DNA of 64,000 nucleotides, taken from positions 1-64,000 of the forward strand of contig CAZFLR010000009.1 in the NCBI GenBank assembly GCA_964519385.1, in the 5' to 3' direction. Shown in pieces: positions 14,794 through 23,940 of this stretch; within the stretch, counting starts at the first letter, position 1, and every line of letters begins with the position of its first letter. The notes beneath the pieces are model-generated. The model saw only the letters and a program-made list of their open reading frames with translations, was not told the origin of the DNA and ran no database searches. Origin of the DNA: SVFI01 sp964519385. Lineage in GTDB: Bacteria; Bacillota; Clostridia; Lachnospirales; Lachnospiraceae. The position numbers were made by a program, and so were the translations under genes.

Positions 14794-16386
14794 CTACATA
14801 GGCTGAATTCTGACTTCTCCCTGCTCAGTTACAAATCTGCAATATTTCGCATTGCTCTTCAGTGTAAGAGAATCTTCTCCGATTACAATCTTTGTTCCCG
14901 CATAAGCCGTCTCGCGCACACAGACACACGCCTCCGTGCGGTTTGAAAGCAACTGCTCAAGCTCTTCAAATTCTTCATTCCCCGCCTCTATCTGCTGTTT
15001 TAACTGTTGGGAAAGCTGCATCAGGGAACGCACATACTGCATCTGCTGCTCCGGGAGTTTTGCTCCGGATTTCAGCTTGACCGCAGCACCTGTCAGCGTT
15101 GTCTGGACGGTTGCATACTTTTTATTCATCTCTGCCATCTCTTTTTGAAGCTCGACATAGCGCATCTTCTGCTTCGGATCCACCCCGACCTCCACAAGCG
15201 TGTCGGCTCCCATCGCAGATCCAAGCGTCTTACATTCTACTCTTTCTGCTGCGCGAACGGCTCCTCCGGCAATGAATCCTTTCTTCCCGTCCACAGTCAC
15301 CCTTGTCCGGGCACTGACCTTACTGTGCATGATAGAATTGGCCTCCACAAAAGTTCCGGCCTCTATGGTGGCATTCTCAACGAATCTTGCAACCACGCTT
15401 CCTCCTGCCTTGAGAACTCCTTTTCCCATTCCGTTCATTCCGCGTGCAATAATAATGTCACCGCCTGCAGTGATAGATGCTCCCTCCACTACTCCGCGCA
15501 CTTCAACGCTTCCTGACGATACAATACTGAAGCCTGTCTGTACATTTCCGGAGACAACAACACTTCCCTCAGAAGTGATATTTCCGGTTGCAGTTCCGAC
15601 ATTTTCCACCTCATAAACATCTGACACAAAGACCTTATCGCTCACAAGCATAACATGTCCGTTAATTTTTGAGCGGATTTCCAGCTTATCCTCGGAAAGT
15701 TCAATTTTTTCTCCGAATTCAAGGGCAAGTCGTTTTACCTCCCTCGGACTCACGCGTTCGTTATACACGTTATAGCCGTAATCACCGCGATCTTCCGGAA
15801 TAAGTCTCGCAAGAAGCTCACCTTCCTTACAGTGATTAATTGTATTCAAATTAAAAAAGTCAACCGACCCGTCTTCCAGACGCGTAGGACGCGCATGTCT
15901 GTCTGTGTTAAAAAAATACTCAATCCTTGCATCTTCTCCGTTTCTCGGCGCAAGTCCACGGGCAAAGAGAATATCTGTACAATATTCCCTGTTTTGAAGA
16001 AATCGGTCAATTGCCTCTTCATCAATTCCATATTTAATATTTTTATTCTTCAGGTCAGCAAGAATCTCCTCTTTCGTCATCTCACTGCCTCCGTTTCCCG
16101 CCGGAATGAATCTTACCACTGCCGTCATCCTGTCCTCGGAAACCTTAAGGAAAAACATCTCATTTTCAGGAAACCTGTGCGGAACCGGCAGCATAACAAC
16201 AACAGGTTCTGTTTTGAGCATCTGTATTGCCTGAAAAATTTCTTTTACATCATACTGTTTGATTCTTTTCAACTGGAGATAGGCAATGACCTCGTTTATA
16301 TCAAGCCTTTGCCCTCCGTCCGCAGCCGGTATCAATTCCAGCCCGGTCCCCATTTGCGTTGTTACCAATCGAAAATAAGAATTCAT
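14794..16386 (-). CDS. FapA/DUF342 flagellar-assembly-type protein
   Basis: A 530-residue member of the DUF342 family. After a variable N-terminal third there is a long run of beta-helix-like strands (about 260-400, for example SVVVSGNVQTGFSIVSSGSV and SITAGGDIIIARG), then a coiled coil (405-480) and a C-terminal beta segment. The start at 16386 has GGAGG just upstream, while the longer frame overlaps sigD. Family members are linked to flagellar assembly and cell envelope processes; no enzyme activity is evident. It follows sigD by 13 bases. Confidence 0.8.
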   Translation of the reverse strand: MNSYFRLVTTQMGTGLELIPAADGGQRLDINEVIAYLQLKRIKQYDVKEIFQAIQMLKTEPVVVMLPVPHRFPENEMFFLKVSEDRMTAVVRFIPAGNGGSEMTKEEILADLKNKNIKYGIDEEAIDRFLQNREYCTDILFARGLAPRNGEDARIEYFFNTDRHARPTRLEDGSVDFFNLNTINHCKEGELLARLIPEDRGDYGYNVYNERVSPREVKRLALEFGEKIELSEDKLEIRSKINGHVMLVSDKVFVSDVYEVENVGTATGNITSEGSVVVSGNVQTGFSIVSSGSVEVRGVVEGASITAGGDIIIARGMNGMGKGVLKAGGSVVARFVENATIEAGTFVEANSIMHSKVSARTRVTVDGKKGFIAGGAVRAAERVECKTLGSAMGADTLVEVGVDPKQKMRYVELQKEMAEMNKKYATVQTTLTGAAVKLKSGAKLPEQQMQYVRSLMQLSQQLKQQIEAGNEEFEELEQLLSNRTEACVCVRETAYAGTKIVIGEDSLTLKSNAKYCRFVTEQGEVRIQPM

Positions 16387-16399
16387 ATTTCCTCCGTCA

Positions 16400-17173
16400 T
16401 CAAAACGAATCGTGTAAGATTCCCATATATCTGCCAAGCTTCGTCTTCATCTTTGAAAGTGCCTTGGTATGAAGCTGGGAAACCCTTGATTCTGATACTT
16501 CCAAAATATTGCTGATTTCCTTTAAAGTCAGTTCTTCGTAATAATACAAAAGAATGACCTTCTTTTCCTTCTCCGTCAAAAGCTCCAGAGCCTCCATCAG
16601 CATCTCTTTGAGTTCCTGCTTTTCCATCGCCTTCTCCGGCTGGTCGAAATGCGAGGACACTCTTCCCCTCTCATTAGAAATATCGCTTCCCTGCTCAATA
16701 TATTCATTGAGGGAAACGACTCCTGTTATTTTCATCTGTGACTGCCAATCGACATATTCCTCCTCAGAGATACCCAGTCCGAGAGCAATCTCCTCATCTG
16801 TGGCCTGTCTTCCCGTTTCTTGCTCAACTTGTCGCATCACTGTGTCAATCTGCTTCTGCTTCTGACGAATCGTTCTCGGAATCCAGTCCATTTTTCTGAT
16901 TTGATCAAGAATGGAGCCCCTGATGCGCAGACTCGCATACGTTTCAAATTTTACCTCTTTCATGGAGTCATACTTGTCAATGGCATCAATCAGTCCGAAA
17001 ATGCCATACCCCACAAGATCATCAAATTCAACATTGTTGCCCAGATACATTCCGAGTCTTCCGGCAACGACCTTTACGAGAGGTGCATATTCCAATATGA
17101 TTTTTTCTTTGATTTCCGGGCTTTTTGTTCGTGCATAATCTACCCACAAACGTTTTCTTGCCGTTTCATCCAT
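16400..17173 (-). CDS. sigD: RNA polymerase sigma factor for flagellar genes (SigD/FliA)
   Basis: Directs RNA polymerase to late flagellar and chemotaxis promoters. The ATG at 17173 (MDETARKRLW) has GGAGG seven bases upstream; 257 residues, normal for the family. Region 2 is seen in EFDDLVGYGIFGLIDAIDKY and FETYASLRIRG, and region 4 in LTLKEISNILEVSESRVSQL with the HTH. The location near the end of the fla/che operon matches B. subtilis, where distance from the promoter limits SigD level. FlgM, its anti-sigma factor, is not in the window. Confidence 0.96.
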   Translation of the reverse strand: MDETARKRLWVDYARTKSPEIKEKIILEYAPLVKVVAGRLGMYLGNNVEFDDLVGYGIFGLIDAIDKYDSMKEVKFETYASLRIRGSILDQIRKMDWIPRTIRQKQKQIDTVMRQVEQETGRQATDEEIALGLGISEEEYVDWQSQMKITGVVSLNEYIEQGSDISNERGRVSSHFDQPEKAMEKQELKEMLMEALELLTEKEKKVILLYYYEELTLKEISNILEVSESRVSQLHTKALSKMKTKLGRYMGILHDSF

Positions 17174-17208
17174 ACGGTGACCTCCCACTAACATAATTTA
17201 ATCCCGAA

Positions 17209-17478
17209 TCAGTTCTTCTCTATGACGGAACCGTCCTCATTCTTCTCCTCCGGTTCCTCTTCCGTATTTTCCCCGTCTTCTTCGTCCTCTTCCGTCGCCG
17301 GCATGCAGAACTTATCCAATGCTTTTTTTACCAAAAGTCCAATCAGATAAAATACGAAGAATACAAGCAAAAGCATCTTTAATGTCGTGCTCAAATCATA
17401 TTGGTTGATATACATAACCACACTAATCACAAACCCTGCTGTCAGCATGACAATTGTAGGTATATTTTTCGTTTCCAT
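17209..17478 (-). CDS. Small two-helix membrane protein of the fla/che operon
   Basis: An 89-residue protein with two hydrophobic helices (about 8-24 and 33-52) and an acidic tail (EEDEEDGENTEEEPEEKNED). It sits between cheD and sigD. Comparable small membrane proteins are found at this place in clostridial operons, but I know no function. The charged tail would face the cytoplasm if both termini are inside. Confidence 0.65.
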   Translation of the reverse strand: METKNIPTIVMLTAGFVISVVMYINQYDLSTTLKMLLLVFFVFYLIGLLVKKALDKFCMPATEEDEEDGENTEEEPEEKNEDGSVIEKN

Positions 17479-17507
17479 GTTATCTTCACTTTATATTATC
17501 ATTATTA

Positions 17508-17993
17508 CTAGATTGAATAGGTTTCCTTTCCGACTGCTCGGATTTGAAATTCTCCGGTCGCCGGTGAAAAAACAACCGTTCTACCGTAATTTTCCCCTGT
17601 ATCCTCTGCAAGAAGCGGAATTCCGAGCTCCTTGAGCTTTGCTTTGGATGCCTCTACATTTCGCTCGCCGACACGGACCAGACTGGACTTGTTCTGAAAC
17701 GAGAACATCTGGGCTCCGCCGGCAATTTTTGCGACCAGCCGGTTACGGGCTCCGCCCGCTGCAACGATACATCTCACCAGTTCCTCAATTCCGGTATCTG
17801 CGAACTTCGGAATATTGGAATTTTCTTTAATTTGTGTACTGTCCGGAAGCATGATATGCGCCAGTCCACCGATTCCCGTTGCCGGATCACGTATCGCAAT
17901 TCCCACACAGGATCCGAGTCCCAGGGTTGTTATCGTATCCGGACTGATACAGACTTTTAAATCTGCCATTCCAACTTTTATCACTTCACTCAT
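17508..17993 (-). CDS. cheD: Chemoreceptor glutamine deamidase CheD
   Basis: Deamidates chemoreceptor glutamines and binds CheC. The 161 residues include the catalytic Cys29 in LGLGSCVG and His46 in GGLAHIMLP, both intact. AGGTAACGAG precedes the ATG. It follows cheC by 24 bases; the pair forms the Bacillus-type adaptation branch, in which CheD-CheC binding depends on CheY-P. Confidence 0.96.
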   Translation of the reverse strand: MSEVIKVGMADLKVCISPDTITTLGLGSCVGIAIRDPATGIGGLAHIMLPDSTQIKENSNIPKFADTGIEELVRCIVAAGGARNRLVAKIAGGAQMFSFQNKSSLVRVGERNVEASKAKLKELGIPLLAEDTGENYGRTVVFSPATGEFQIRAVGKETYSI

Positions 17994-18017
17994 CTCGTTA
18001 CCTGCTATCCCTTCGGC

Positions 18018-18632
18018 TTAGTTCATTCCAAGCGAACCCATAATCTTGTCATATGACTCCAGATCCGGCACGAGAATGAAAAATCCATCCAGCGTCAAAT
18101 CATCCGTAAACTGTGTCTGTATCAGCAAAATCTTATCTCCAAGCTCTCCGAATTCAATCGCCGGAACGCTGAGAATCGCCCCTGCCATGTCGATACTGAT
18201 TGCCGGTATGGAAGGGATAATTTTCATATTCGTCAGCATTGAAAGCGAATTGAGGTAAGCACCCGTGATAATATTGCCGATTTCCTTCAGTGCCGACAAC
18301 TCCATTTCATTCAGCGGTTCATCCGATGCTGCAGGCATTCCCATCAGCTTGGCAACAAGCTCATGTGCTGACTGTTCATTGAGCAGAAACATAATGCTTC
18401 CGGTAATATCTCCCTCCACCAGAAGATAAATTCCTGCCATAATCTGTTCTTCTCCGCCCATCACTGCTCCGACTTCCTGAAAATCAAGCAGTTTCACCTG
18501 CGGAACCTTCATATCAACTTTGCATCCAAGCATTTGAGCAAGTGCCGTCGTGGCATTTCCTGCTCCAATATTTCCAAGCTCTTTGAGAATGTCAAAGTAC
18601 TGTTGCGAAACATTATTTAAATCAAAACCCAT
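18018..18632 (-). CDS. cheC: CheY-P phosphatase CheC
   Basis: Dephosphorylates CheY-P and is stimulated by CheD. The 204-residue protein carries both CheC signature helices: E18/N21 in LKELGNIGAGNA and E117/N120 in LKEIGNIITGAY. The intact pair in each half marks an active CheC rather than a CheX relative. AAAGGAG precedes the ATG. Confidence 0.96.
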   Translation of the reverse strand: MGFDLNNVSQQYFDILKELGNIGAGNATTALAQMLGCKVDMKVPQVKLLDFQEVGAVMGGEEQIMAGIYLLVEGDITGSIMFLLNEQSAHELVAKLMGMPAASDEPLNEMELSALKEIGNIITGAYLNSLSMLTNMKIIPSIPAISIDMAGAILSVPAIEFGELGDKILLIQTQFTDDLTLDGFFILVPDLESYDKIMGSLGMN

Positions 18633-18654
18633 ACAGTACCGCTCCTTTTATGTC

Positions 18655-19116
18655 TTACGCTTCTTTCTCCTTCTCAGCAAAGGTGCCTGAAATGTCAAGA
18701 AGGGAAATCAGACCATCGTTTTCTTTTCCGACTCCAAATACGAAATTTGCCTTCGGATCCTTTGAATCATATGCCACCTTTTCGATTGAGGCATTTTCCA
18801 GTGTGACTACTTCCTTTACCTCATCAACCAGAACACCGATGCATTCATTGCTTTCCAGTTTGATGATAATGATACGCGTTGCCTTGGTAATCACATCCTC
18901 TTCCAGCCCCATCTTTAATCTGAGACTTAGTACCGGAATTACCTCGCCGCGGAGGTTAATCACGCCTTTAATATAGCTTTGCACCTTCGGTACTCTCGTG
19001 ATGCGCTGCATACGCACGATATTATCTACATATTTGATATCGACACCAAACTGCTCATCGCCGTATTTTACAACGATAAACTGTGTAGTTTCATATTGTT
19101 CTCTGATCTCATTCAT
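18655..19116 (-). CDS. cheW: Chemotaxis coupling protein CheW
   Basis: Couples chemoreceptors to CheA. A 153-residue single CheW domain (FIVKYGDEQFGVDIKYVDNI, then INLRGEVIPVLSLRLKMG). It lies 15 bases after cheA. No receiver domain is fused, so it is CheW and not CheV. Confidence 0.96.
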   Translation of the reverse strand: MNEIREQYETTQFIVVKYGDEQFGVDIKYVDNIVRMQRITRVPKVQSYIKGVINLRGEVIPVLSLRLKMGLEEDVITKATRIIIIKLESNECIGVLVDEVKEVVTLENASIEKVAYDSKDPKANFVFGVGKENDGLISLLDISGTFAEKEKEA

Positions 19117-19131
19117 AGCTGCCTCCCTCTA

Positions 19132-21210
19132 CTATAACAATGCGTTTGTATCCAGAATGAGAGCGATTTCACCATCACCGAGGATTGTTGCGCCACTGAT
19201 AATCTTTGTTTTGTTAATGTATTTACCGAGTGATTTAATAACGATTTCCTGCTGTCCCATAACCTCGTCAACCACAAGACCTGCCAGCTTATCTCCCTTC
19301 TTGACAATGATGACAAGAAGATTTTCATCCGGTGACTTCGTCGACTCGTTATCCAGCACTTCGTTTAAGCGAATCAGAGGAATTACCGTTCCTCGAAGGT
19401 TAATAACTTCTTTTGCCTGTACATGCTCAATCTCATTCGGGTCAATATCCTCAAGTGTCTGGATGGAACCGAGTGAAATCGCATATTTTTCTCCTCCCAC
19501 TTCTACCATAAGTGCCTGAATGATGGCAAGCGTAAGCGGAAGACGAATACTGAAGGTACTTCCCTCGCCAAGCTTGGTTCTTACATCTACTTCTCCGCTG
19601 AGAGATTCAATCTTTGATTTTACCACATCAAGACCCACGCCTCGTCCGGAAACATCCGTAACCTGCTTTGCCGTTGAAAAGCTCGGAAGGAATAAAAGTC
19701 CGATAATATCTTTGTCCGACATATTCTCTGCCTGCTCTTCAGTAATGGCACCGCGTGCAATCGCCTTTGCCTTTACAGCCTCAACATCGATACCGTTACC
19801 GTCATCTCTCACTTCGATAATAACGTTGTTTCCTTCCTGATATGCATCAAGGAAGATGGAACCCATCTCAGGTTTTCCTCTCTCCTTACGCACCTGTGCC
19901 GACTCAAGTCCGTGGTCAGCAGAGTTGCGGAGCAAATGCATAAGCGGGTCTCCGATTTCATCTACCACTGTACGGTCAAGCTCTGTCTCCTCACCTGACA
20001 TGTACAGCGTCATTTTCTTATCCAGCTTCTTGGAAAGATCCCTGATCATCTTCGGGAATTTCTGTACAACGGATTCAATCGGAACCATTCGCACCTTCAT
20101 TACGGATTCATGAAGATTGGTGGTTACCCCTTCAAGATATTCCATCTGCTCATTGAATACGGAATTGGTAAGCATTCCCTCCTGTGTGGATGTTGAAACA
20201 AGAGAGTTCTTTGCGATAATAAGCTCACTCACAAGATTCATGAGGGAGTCAAGTTTTTCAATATCAACACGGACTGTACGATTCACAATCGGTTTGCCTG
20301 CCGGTTTCTTTTCCTGCTTTGCGACCGCTCCCTGTGAAGGTGTCTCGGCTTTCACTGCCTCTTCTGTCGGTACGGCCTGCACCTCTGCCTTTGCTTCCGG
20401 TGCCTTGATATCAAGCTGTCCGACATAAGCTGCTTCGATTTCAGAAACATCAAGCACTGCCTTCTTCACTGCTTCCGCATCTGCATCCGAAATGACAATC
20501 ATGCTGAAATCAAAATCAAAACGTTCGTCTTCTATATCCTGTGCCGAAGGTACAGACACAATAATCTCTCCGAGCTCCTCCAGTGCCTTAAATACAAGGA
20601 AAGCACGCGCCGCCTTCAGGATACAGCTCTCCTGTACATATACGGACACGCCGTAGCATTTCTTTCCCTGCTTTACAGCCTCCGCGAGAACGGTATTTTC
20701 CGTATCACCGAGCTTAATGTCACGCCATTTTTCCTTCAACGGATCGTTCTGCTGTCCTTCCTGCTCTTCTTTCGCAGCAACAGGCTCCGGTACGCTCTGT
20801 GGCTGTGGTGCTGCCTGCGCAGCTCCTGCGCCTGCCAGATAATCATTCAAAGCCTTGATGAGGTGTTCGTTATCATTCGTTCCCTCTTCTGTCGTATTCT
20901 GAATGTTCTCTGTGTACTCCTCGAGTGCATCCAGAACCTGGAACAGAAGGTCAACCATCTGGCTGTCCACCTTGATTGTATTGTTGCGCACCTCTGAGAA
21001 GACATTTTCCATGTCATGGGTCAGTGCCTGCAGACGCTTGTATCCCATGGTTCCTGCCATACCCTTAAGCGTATGGGCAGAACGGAAAATCTCGTTGATT
21101 GTATCCATGTTTTCCGGTTCCTGTTCCAGAATCATGAACTGGTCACTCAGGCTTTGTAAATGTTCTTTTGTTTCATCCAGGAAAATCTCCAGATATTGTG
21201 TTACATCCAT
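19132..21210 (-). CDS. cheA: Chemotaxis histidine kinase CheA
   Basis: Autophosphorylates and passes phosphate to CheY and CheB. The 692 residues contain P1 HPt (His46 in FRSAHTLKGMAG), a P2 segment near 170-270 behind an Ala/Gln/Pro-rich linker, the P3 dimerisation helices (VDIEKLDSLMNLVSELI), the P4 ATPase with NSADHGLES and RDDGNGID, and the C-terminal P5 CheW-like domain. It starts two bases after cheB ends (TGATATG), with GGGGGT upstream. All phosphotransfer residues are present. Confidence 0.97.
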   Translation of the reverse strand: MDVTQYLEIFLDETKEHLQSLSDQFMILEQEPENMDTINEIFRSAHTLKGMAGTMGYKRLQALTHDMENVFSEVRNNTIKVDSQMVDLLFQVLDALEEYTENIQNTTEEGTNDNEHLIKALNDYLAGAGAAQAAPQPQSVPEPVAAKEEQEGQQNDPLKEKWRDIKLGDTENTVLAEAVKQGKKCYGVSVYVQESCILKAARAFLVFKALEELGEIIVSVPSAQDIEDERFDFDFSMIVISDADAEAVKKAVLDVSEIEAAYVGQLDIKAPEAKAEVQAVPTEEAVKAETPSQGAVAKQEKKPAGKPIVNRTVRVDIEKLDSLMNLVSELIIAKNSLVSTSTQEGMLTNSVFNEQMEYLEGVTTNLHESVMKVRMVPIESVVQKFPKMIRDLSKKLDKKMTLYMSGEETELDRTVVDEIGDPLMHLLRNSADHGLESAQVRKERGKPEMGSIFLDAYQEGNNVIIEVRDDGNGIDVEAVKAKAIARGAITEEQAENMSDKDIIGLLFLPSFSTAKQVTDVSGRGVGLDVVKSKIESLSGEVDVRTKLGEGSTFSIRLPLTLAIIQALMVEVGGEKYAISLGSIQTLEDIDPNEIEHVQAKEVINLRGTVIPLIRLNEVLDNESTKSPDENLLVIIVKKGDKLAGLVVDEVMGQQEIVIKSLGKYINKTKIISGATILGDGEIALILDTNALL

Positions 21211-21211
21211 A

Positions 21212-22261
21212 TCATTGTACCCCCGCGTTTAAAATAATAGCCGAAGCTATGTTGCCTAATGGTTCTATCTGATCTACTATGCCGGTTGCCACAATACTTC
21301 TCGGCATTCCGTAGACTGCACAGGTTGTTTTTTCCTGCGCGATGACATGTATCGGTTTCTGTCTGGACAGATTCAGTATTCCCTGCGTTCCGTCCGCGCC
21401 CATTCCGGTGAGAACTACACACACAACACTGTCATAATCCGACTCTGCCAGCGTTTCAAACATAAAGTTGGCGCAAGGCCTTACTCCCTCCCGTGTCGGG
21501 CCGTCCTTGAGCACAATATAGTGCTTTCCGTTTCTTGCCTCTACCTCCATATGTCTGCCGCCCTGTGCCAGATAAACATTGCCCTTGCGTATCTCGGTTC
21601 CGTCCTTTGCTTCCTCCACATGCAAAGGACTGAGCTCATTCAGTCTCTGCGCCAGAGATGCCGTAAATCCGGCCGGCATATGCTGCGCAATCAAAACAGG
21701 TGCATCCAGTTCTGCCGGAAGCTTCGGAATCACTTCCTGAAGTGCCTTCGGACCTCCCGTGGAACTGGCAATCGCCACAATCCTGTTCTTCGCCTTTTTC
21801 GCCGTCTGTTTCATGGACTTTACCTGTAAAGCCTTTGTCTGTACTTCTCCGTTTCCGTCCGTCGCACATTCAAGTATCGACAAAAAACGCTCCATGAAGT
21901 GGTCCGACTTCGCCTCAAGAATTGCGCCGGGCTTATGTATGAAATCAAACGCTCCCAGCTCCAGTGCACGGATTGCCGTGGCAGCCCCTTCCTTCGTCGT
22001 CGTGCTGAACACGACTACGTTAGTCTTAATGCCGAGCTCGCGTATTCTTCTCAACACCTCAAGCCCGTCAATCTTAGGCATAATCACATCAAGAATCACC
22101 GCATCATAGGTGTTCTTTGCGAGAAGGTTGATTGCCTCCTCACCGTTTGCTGCCATATCCTGAACCATAAACCGATTGTCTACGGATATTATATCACATA
22201 TTATTCTTCTCATGAGTGCAGAGTCATCTACGACCAGTATTTTTTTCTTATTACATTCCAT
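21212..22261 (-). CDS. cheB: Chemotaxis methylesterase/deamidase CheB
   Basis: Removes methyl groups from receptors when phosphorylated. With the ATG at 22261 the protein is 349 residues. The receiver domain has D12/D13 and phospho-acceptor D58 (VILDVIMP). The methylesterase domain has Ser167 in ASSTGG and His194 in AQHMPAGF, with a GMGADG loop later. The alternative TTG start at 22294 would extend into the upstream PilZ gene. The start overlaps that gene by 11 bases. No cheR is in the window. Confidence 0.96.
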   Translation of the reverse strand: MECNKKKILVVDDSALMRRIICDIISVDNRFMVQDMAANGEEAINLLAKNTYDAVILDVIMPKIDGLEVLRRIRELGIKTNVVVFSTTTKEGAATAIRALELGAFDFIHKPGAILEAKSDHFMERFLSILECATDGNGEVQTKALQVKSMKQTAKKAKNRIVAIASSTGGPKALQEVIPKLPAELDAPVLIAQHMPAGFTASLAQRLNELSPLHVEEAKDGTEIRKGNVYLAQGGRHMEVEARNGKHYIVLKDGPTREGVRPCANFMFETLAESDYDSVVCVVLTGMGADGTQGILNLSRQKPIHVIAQEKTTCAVYGMPRSIVATGIVDQIEPLGNIASAIILNAGVQ

Positions 22262-22973
22262 TTTTTCTCTGCCTATTCTTTCTTTCTTCCTCAAAAATAT
22301 AGCGGATGATTTCTTCGCGCTCCGAGCTTTCCATATTCAGATACTGTAATCTGTGTTCATACTCACCCGGTCTGTTTTCAATCGGCTTGCTTGCAAGAAT
22401 TTTTCCCGCCAGCTCATATTCTTTTTCTCTGCCGTTGACAATCAGCTTGTAGGTAAGATAGATAATCGTATCCTTTTCGTAACGGTAATCCGAAACAAAG
22501 CGCACTCCGCCTCCGCTGATATCTACAATCACGCTCTTCTGCAGCGGAAGTCCCGGCTGAAAATAGAACTCATTCTTTTCCACCGCATCAATTTCTTCCT
22601 CCACAAGCTCACGGCTGTTCATATTCAGAATACAGGAGAATCGATAATATTCTCTTCTCTGATGCTTTCGCAGATTGCTTGTAGGTTCACATAACAGAAT
22701 GAATGTATTGTCGCTTTTATAGCGGTCAACTATCCTGACATAGCACTGGTACAAACCGTGTTTTGTGTAAAAACACACATCATATTCGCCGTCAACCGGA
22801 AGAAGAATCAGCTTCGTCTTCTCCATCGGCATCAGAATTTCAAACTGCTCGTCTGAAATTATGTCATATATTTTTGAAGTGTACGCCTTTTTGTCAGAAA
22901 CTGAACCCAGAATTGTCCGCTCAACTGTCTGTAACTCTACTCTCTCACCGGGCTTTACATATTTTGTAAGCAT
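22251..22973 (-). CDS. PilZ-domain c-di-GMP receptor, YcgR/YpfA-like
   Basis: About 240 residues: an N-terminal YcgR-like beta domain (residues about 5-95) and a C-terminal PilZ domain with RKHQRREYYRF (the RxxxR switch, near 102-112) and DISGGGVRF (DxSxxG), so both c-di-GMP contacts are present. Relatives in Bacillus and E. coli slow the motor by acting on the stator or switch. I chose the ATG at 22973, which has AAAGGTGG eight bases upstream, over a GTG at 22985. It lies between flhG and cheB. Confidence 0.88.
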   Translation of the reverse strand: MLTKYVKPGERVELQTVERTILGSVSDKKAYTSKIYDIISDEQFEILMPMEKTKLILLPVDGEYDVCFYTKHGLYQCYVRIVDRYKSDNTFILLCEPTSNLRKHQRREYYRFSCILNMNSRELVEEEIDAVEKNEFYFQPGLPLQKSVIVDISGGGVRFVSDYRYEKDTIIYLTYKLIVNGREKEYELAGKILASKPIENRPGEYEHRLQYLNMESSEREEIIRYIFEEERKNRQRKNGM

Positions 22974-22993
22974 CTGAAAATCCACCTTTATGT

Positions 22994-23902
22994 TTATTGT
23001 ATTTTATTATTTTCCGACTCCGTTTTTTTCTTGTTTACAACGATATGCGAAAAAAATGCCGCCATTCCCCTCTTTTTAATTCTCCCTGCATCCTCTCCAT
23101 ACATCATAACGCGCGTTATCTCTTCAAAGGCTCTGGATGATTTCGCATTTTCATTCTGGAGTGAAACCGGTTTTTGCTGCATCACGGCATTGGAAAGCTG
23201 TGAATCCTGCGGAATCGAGCCCAGATATCCGAGCGGAAGCTTTAAATATCTTGAAACGACTGCATTCAGCTTCTGATACAGACTCCTTCCATCCTGCGAA
23301 TCTGCCACCTTGTTTGCAAGCACCTTTATCTGTGTCATCTCCCTGCTGAACCGCGAATGACGATTCAGTAATTTTAAAAGAGAATACGAGTCCGTAATCG
23401 ATGTCGGTTCCGGTGTCGTCACAAGGATGATTTCCCCGCTTGCTACCAGAAATTCGAGAACTGCCTCAGATATTCCAGCTCCCGTGTCAATGATGATAAC
23501 GTCCGCTATCGAGTCCAACCTCGCCAGATTCTGTATAATGTATGTCAGATATTCCCTGTTGAGATTTGACAAACCGGCAATTCCGGAGCCGCCGGATATA
23601 AATCCGACTCCGCCCGGTCCCCATGTTATAATTTCCGTTATATCTTTTCCTTGATAAATTAAATCGCACAAATTATGCTTCGGAACCGTTCCGAACATAA
23701 TTTCAATATTGGCAAGTCCGAAATCCGCATCCAAAATAATCACTCTCTGTCCGAGTTTTCTGAACTGAATGGCAAGATTAATGGACACGTTTGATTTTCC
23801 GACTCCGCCTTTTCCGCTTGTCACCGTAATTACACGCGCCAACGGTCTGGATTTCGGATTTTGCATTTTTACAATATTTCTGAGCTGCTGTGCCTGATCC
23901 AC
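22994..23902 (-). CDS. flhG: MinD-like ATPase FlhG (YlxH)
   Basis: Sets flagellar number and placement together with FlhF. The 302 residues contain the deviant Walker A SGKGGVGKS (29-37), ILDADFGLAN and DTGAGI, and the N-terminal DQAQQLR motif that activates the FlhF GTPase. The start must be the GTG at 23902, because an in-frame TAG lies one codon upstream; the nearest good ribosome site (AAAGGA) is about 13 bases away. The C-terminal end is basic. Confidence 0.94.
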   Translation of the reverse strand: MDQAQQLRNIVKMQNPKSRPLARVITVTSGKGGVGKSNVSINLAIQFRKLGQRVIILDADFGLANIEIMFGTVPKHNLCDLIYQGKDITEIITWGPGGVGFISGGSGIAGLSNLNREYLTYIIQNLARLDSIADVIIIDTGAGISEAVLEFLVASGEIILVTTPEPTSITDSYSLLKLLNRHSRFSREMTQIKVLANKVADSQDGRSLYQKLNAVVSRYLKLPLGYLGSIPQDSQLSNAVMQQKPVSLQNENAKSSRAFEEITRVMMYGEDAGRIKKRGMAAFFSHIVVNKKKTESENNKIQ

Positions 23903-23940
23903 CTTCTACACACCGTCCTTTCAGCCTTTTACACAAATTT

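Noticed and set aside
15200..16515. Long plus-strand frames inside the DUF342 gene
   Set aside because: Antisense to a well-supported gene, no ribosome site, composition typical of reverse-strand translation.
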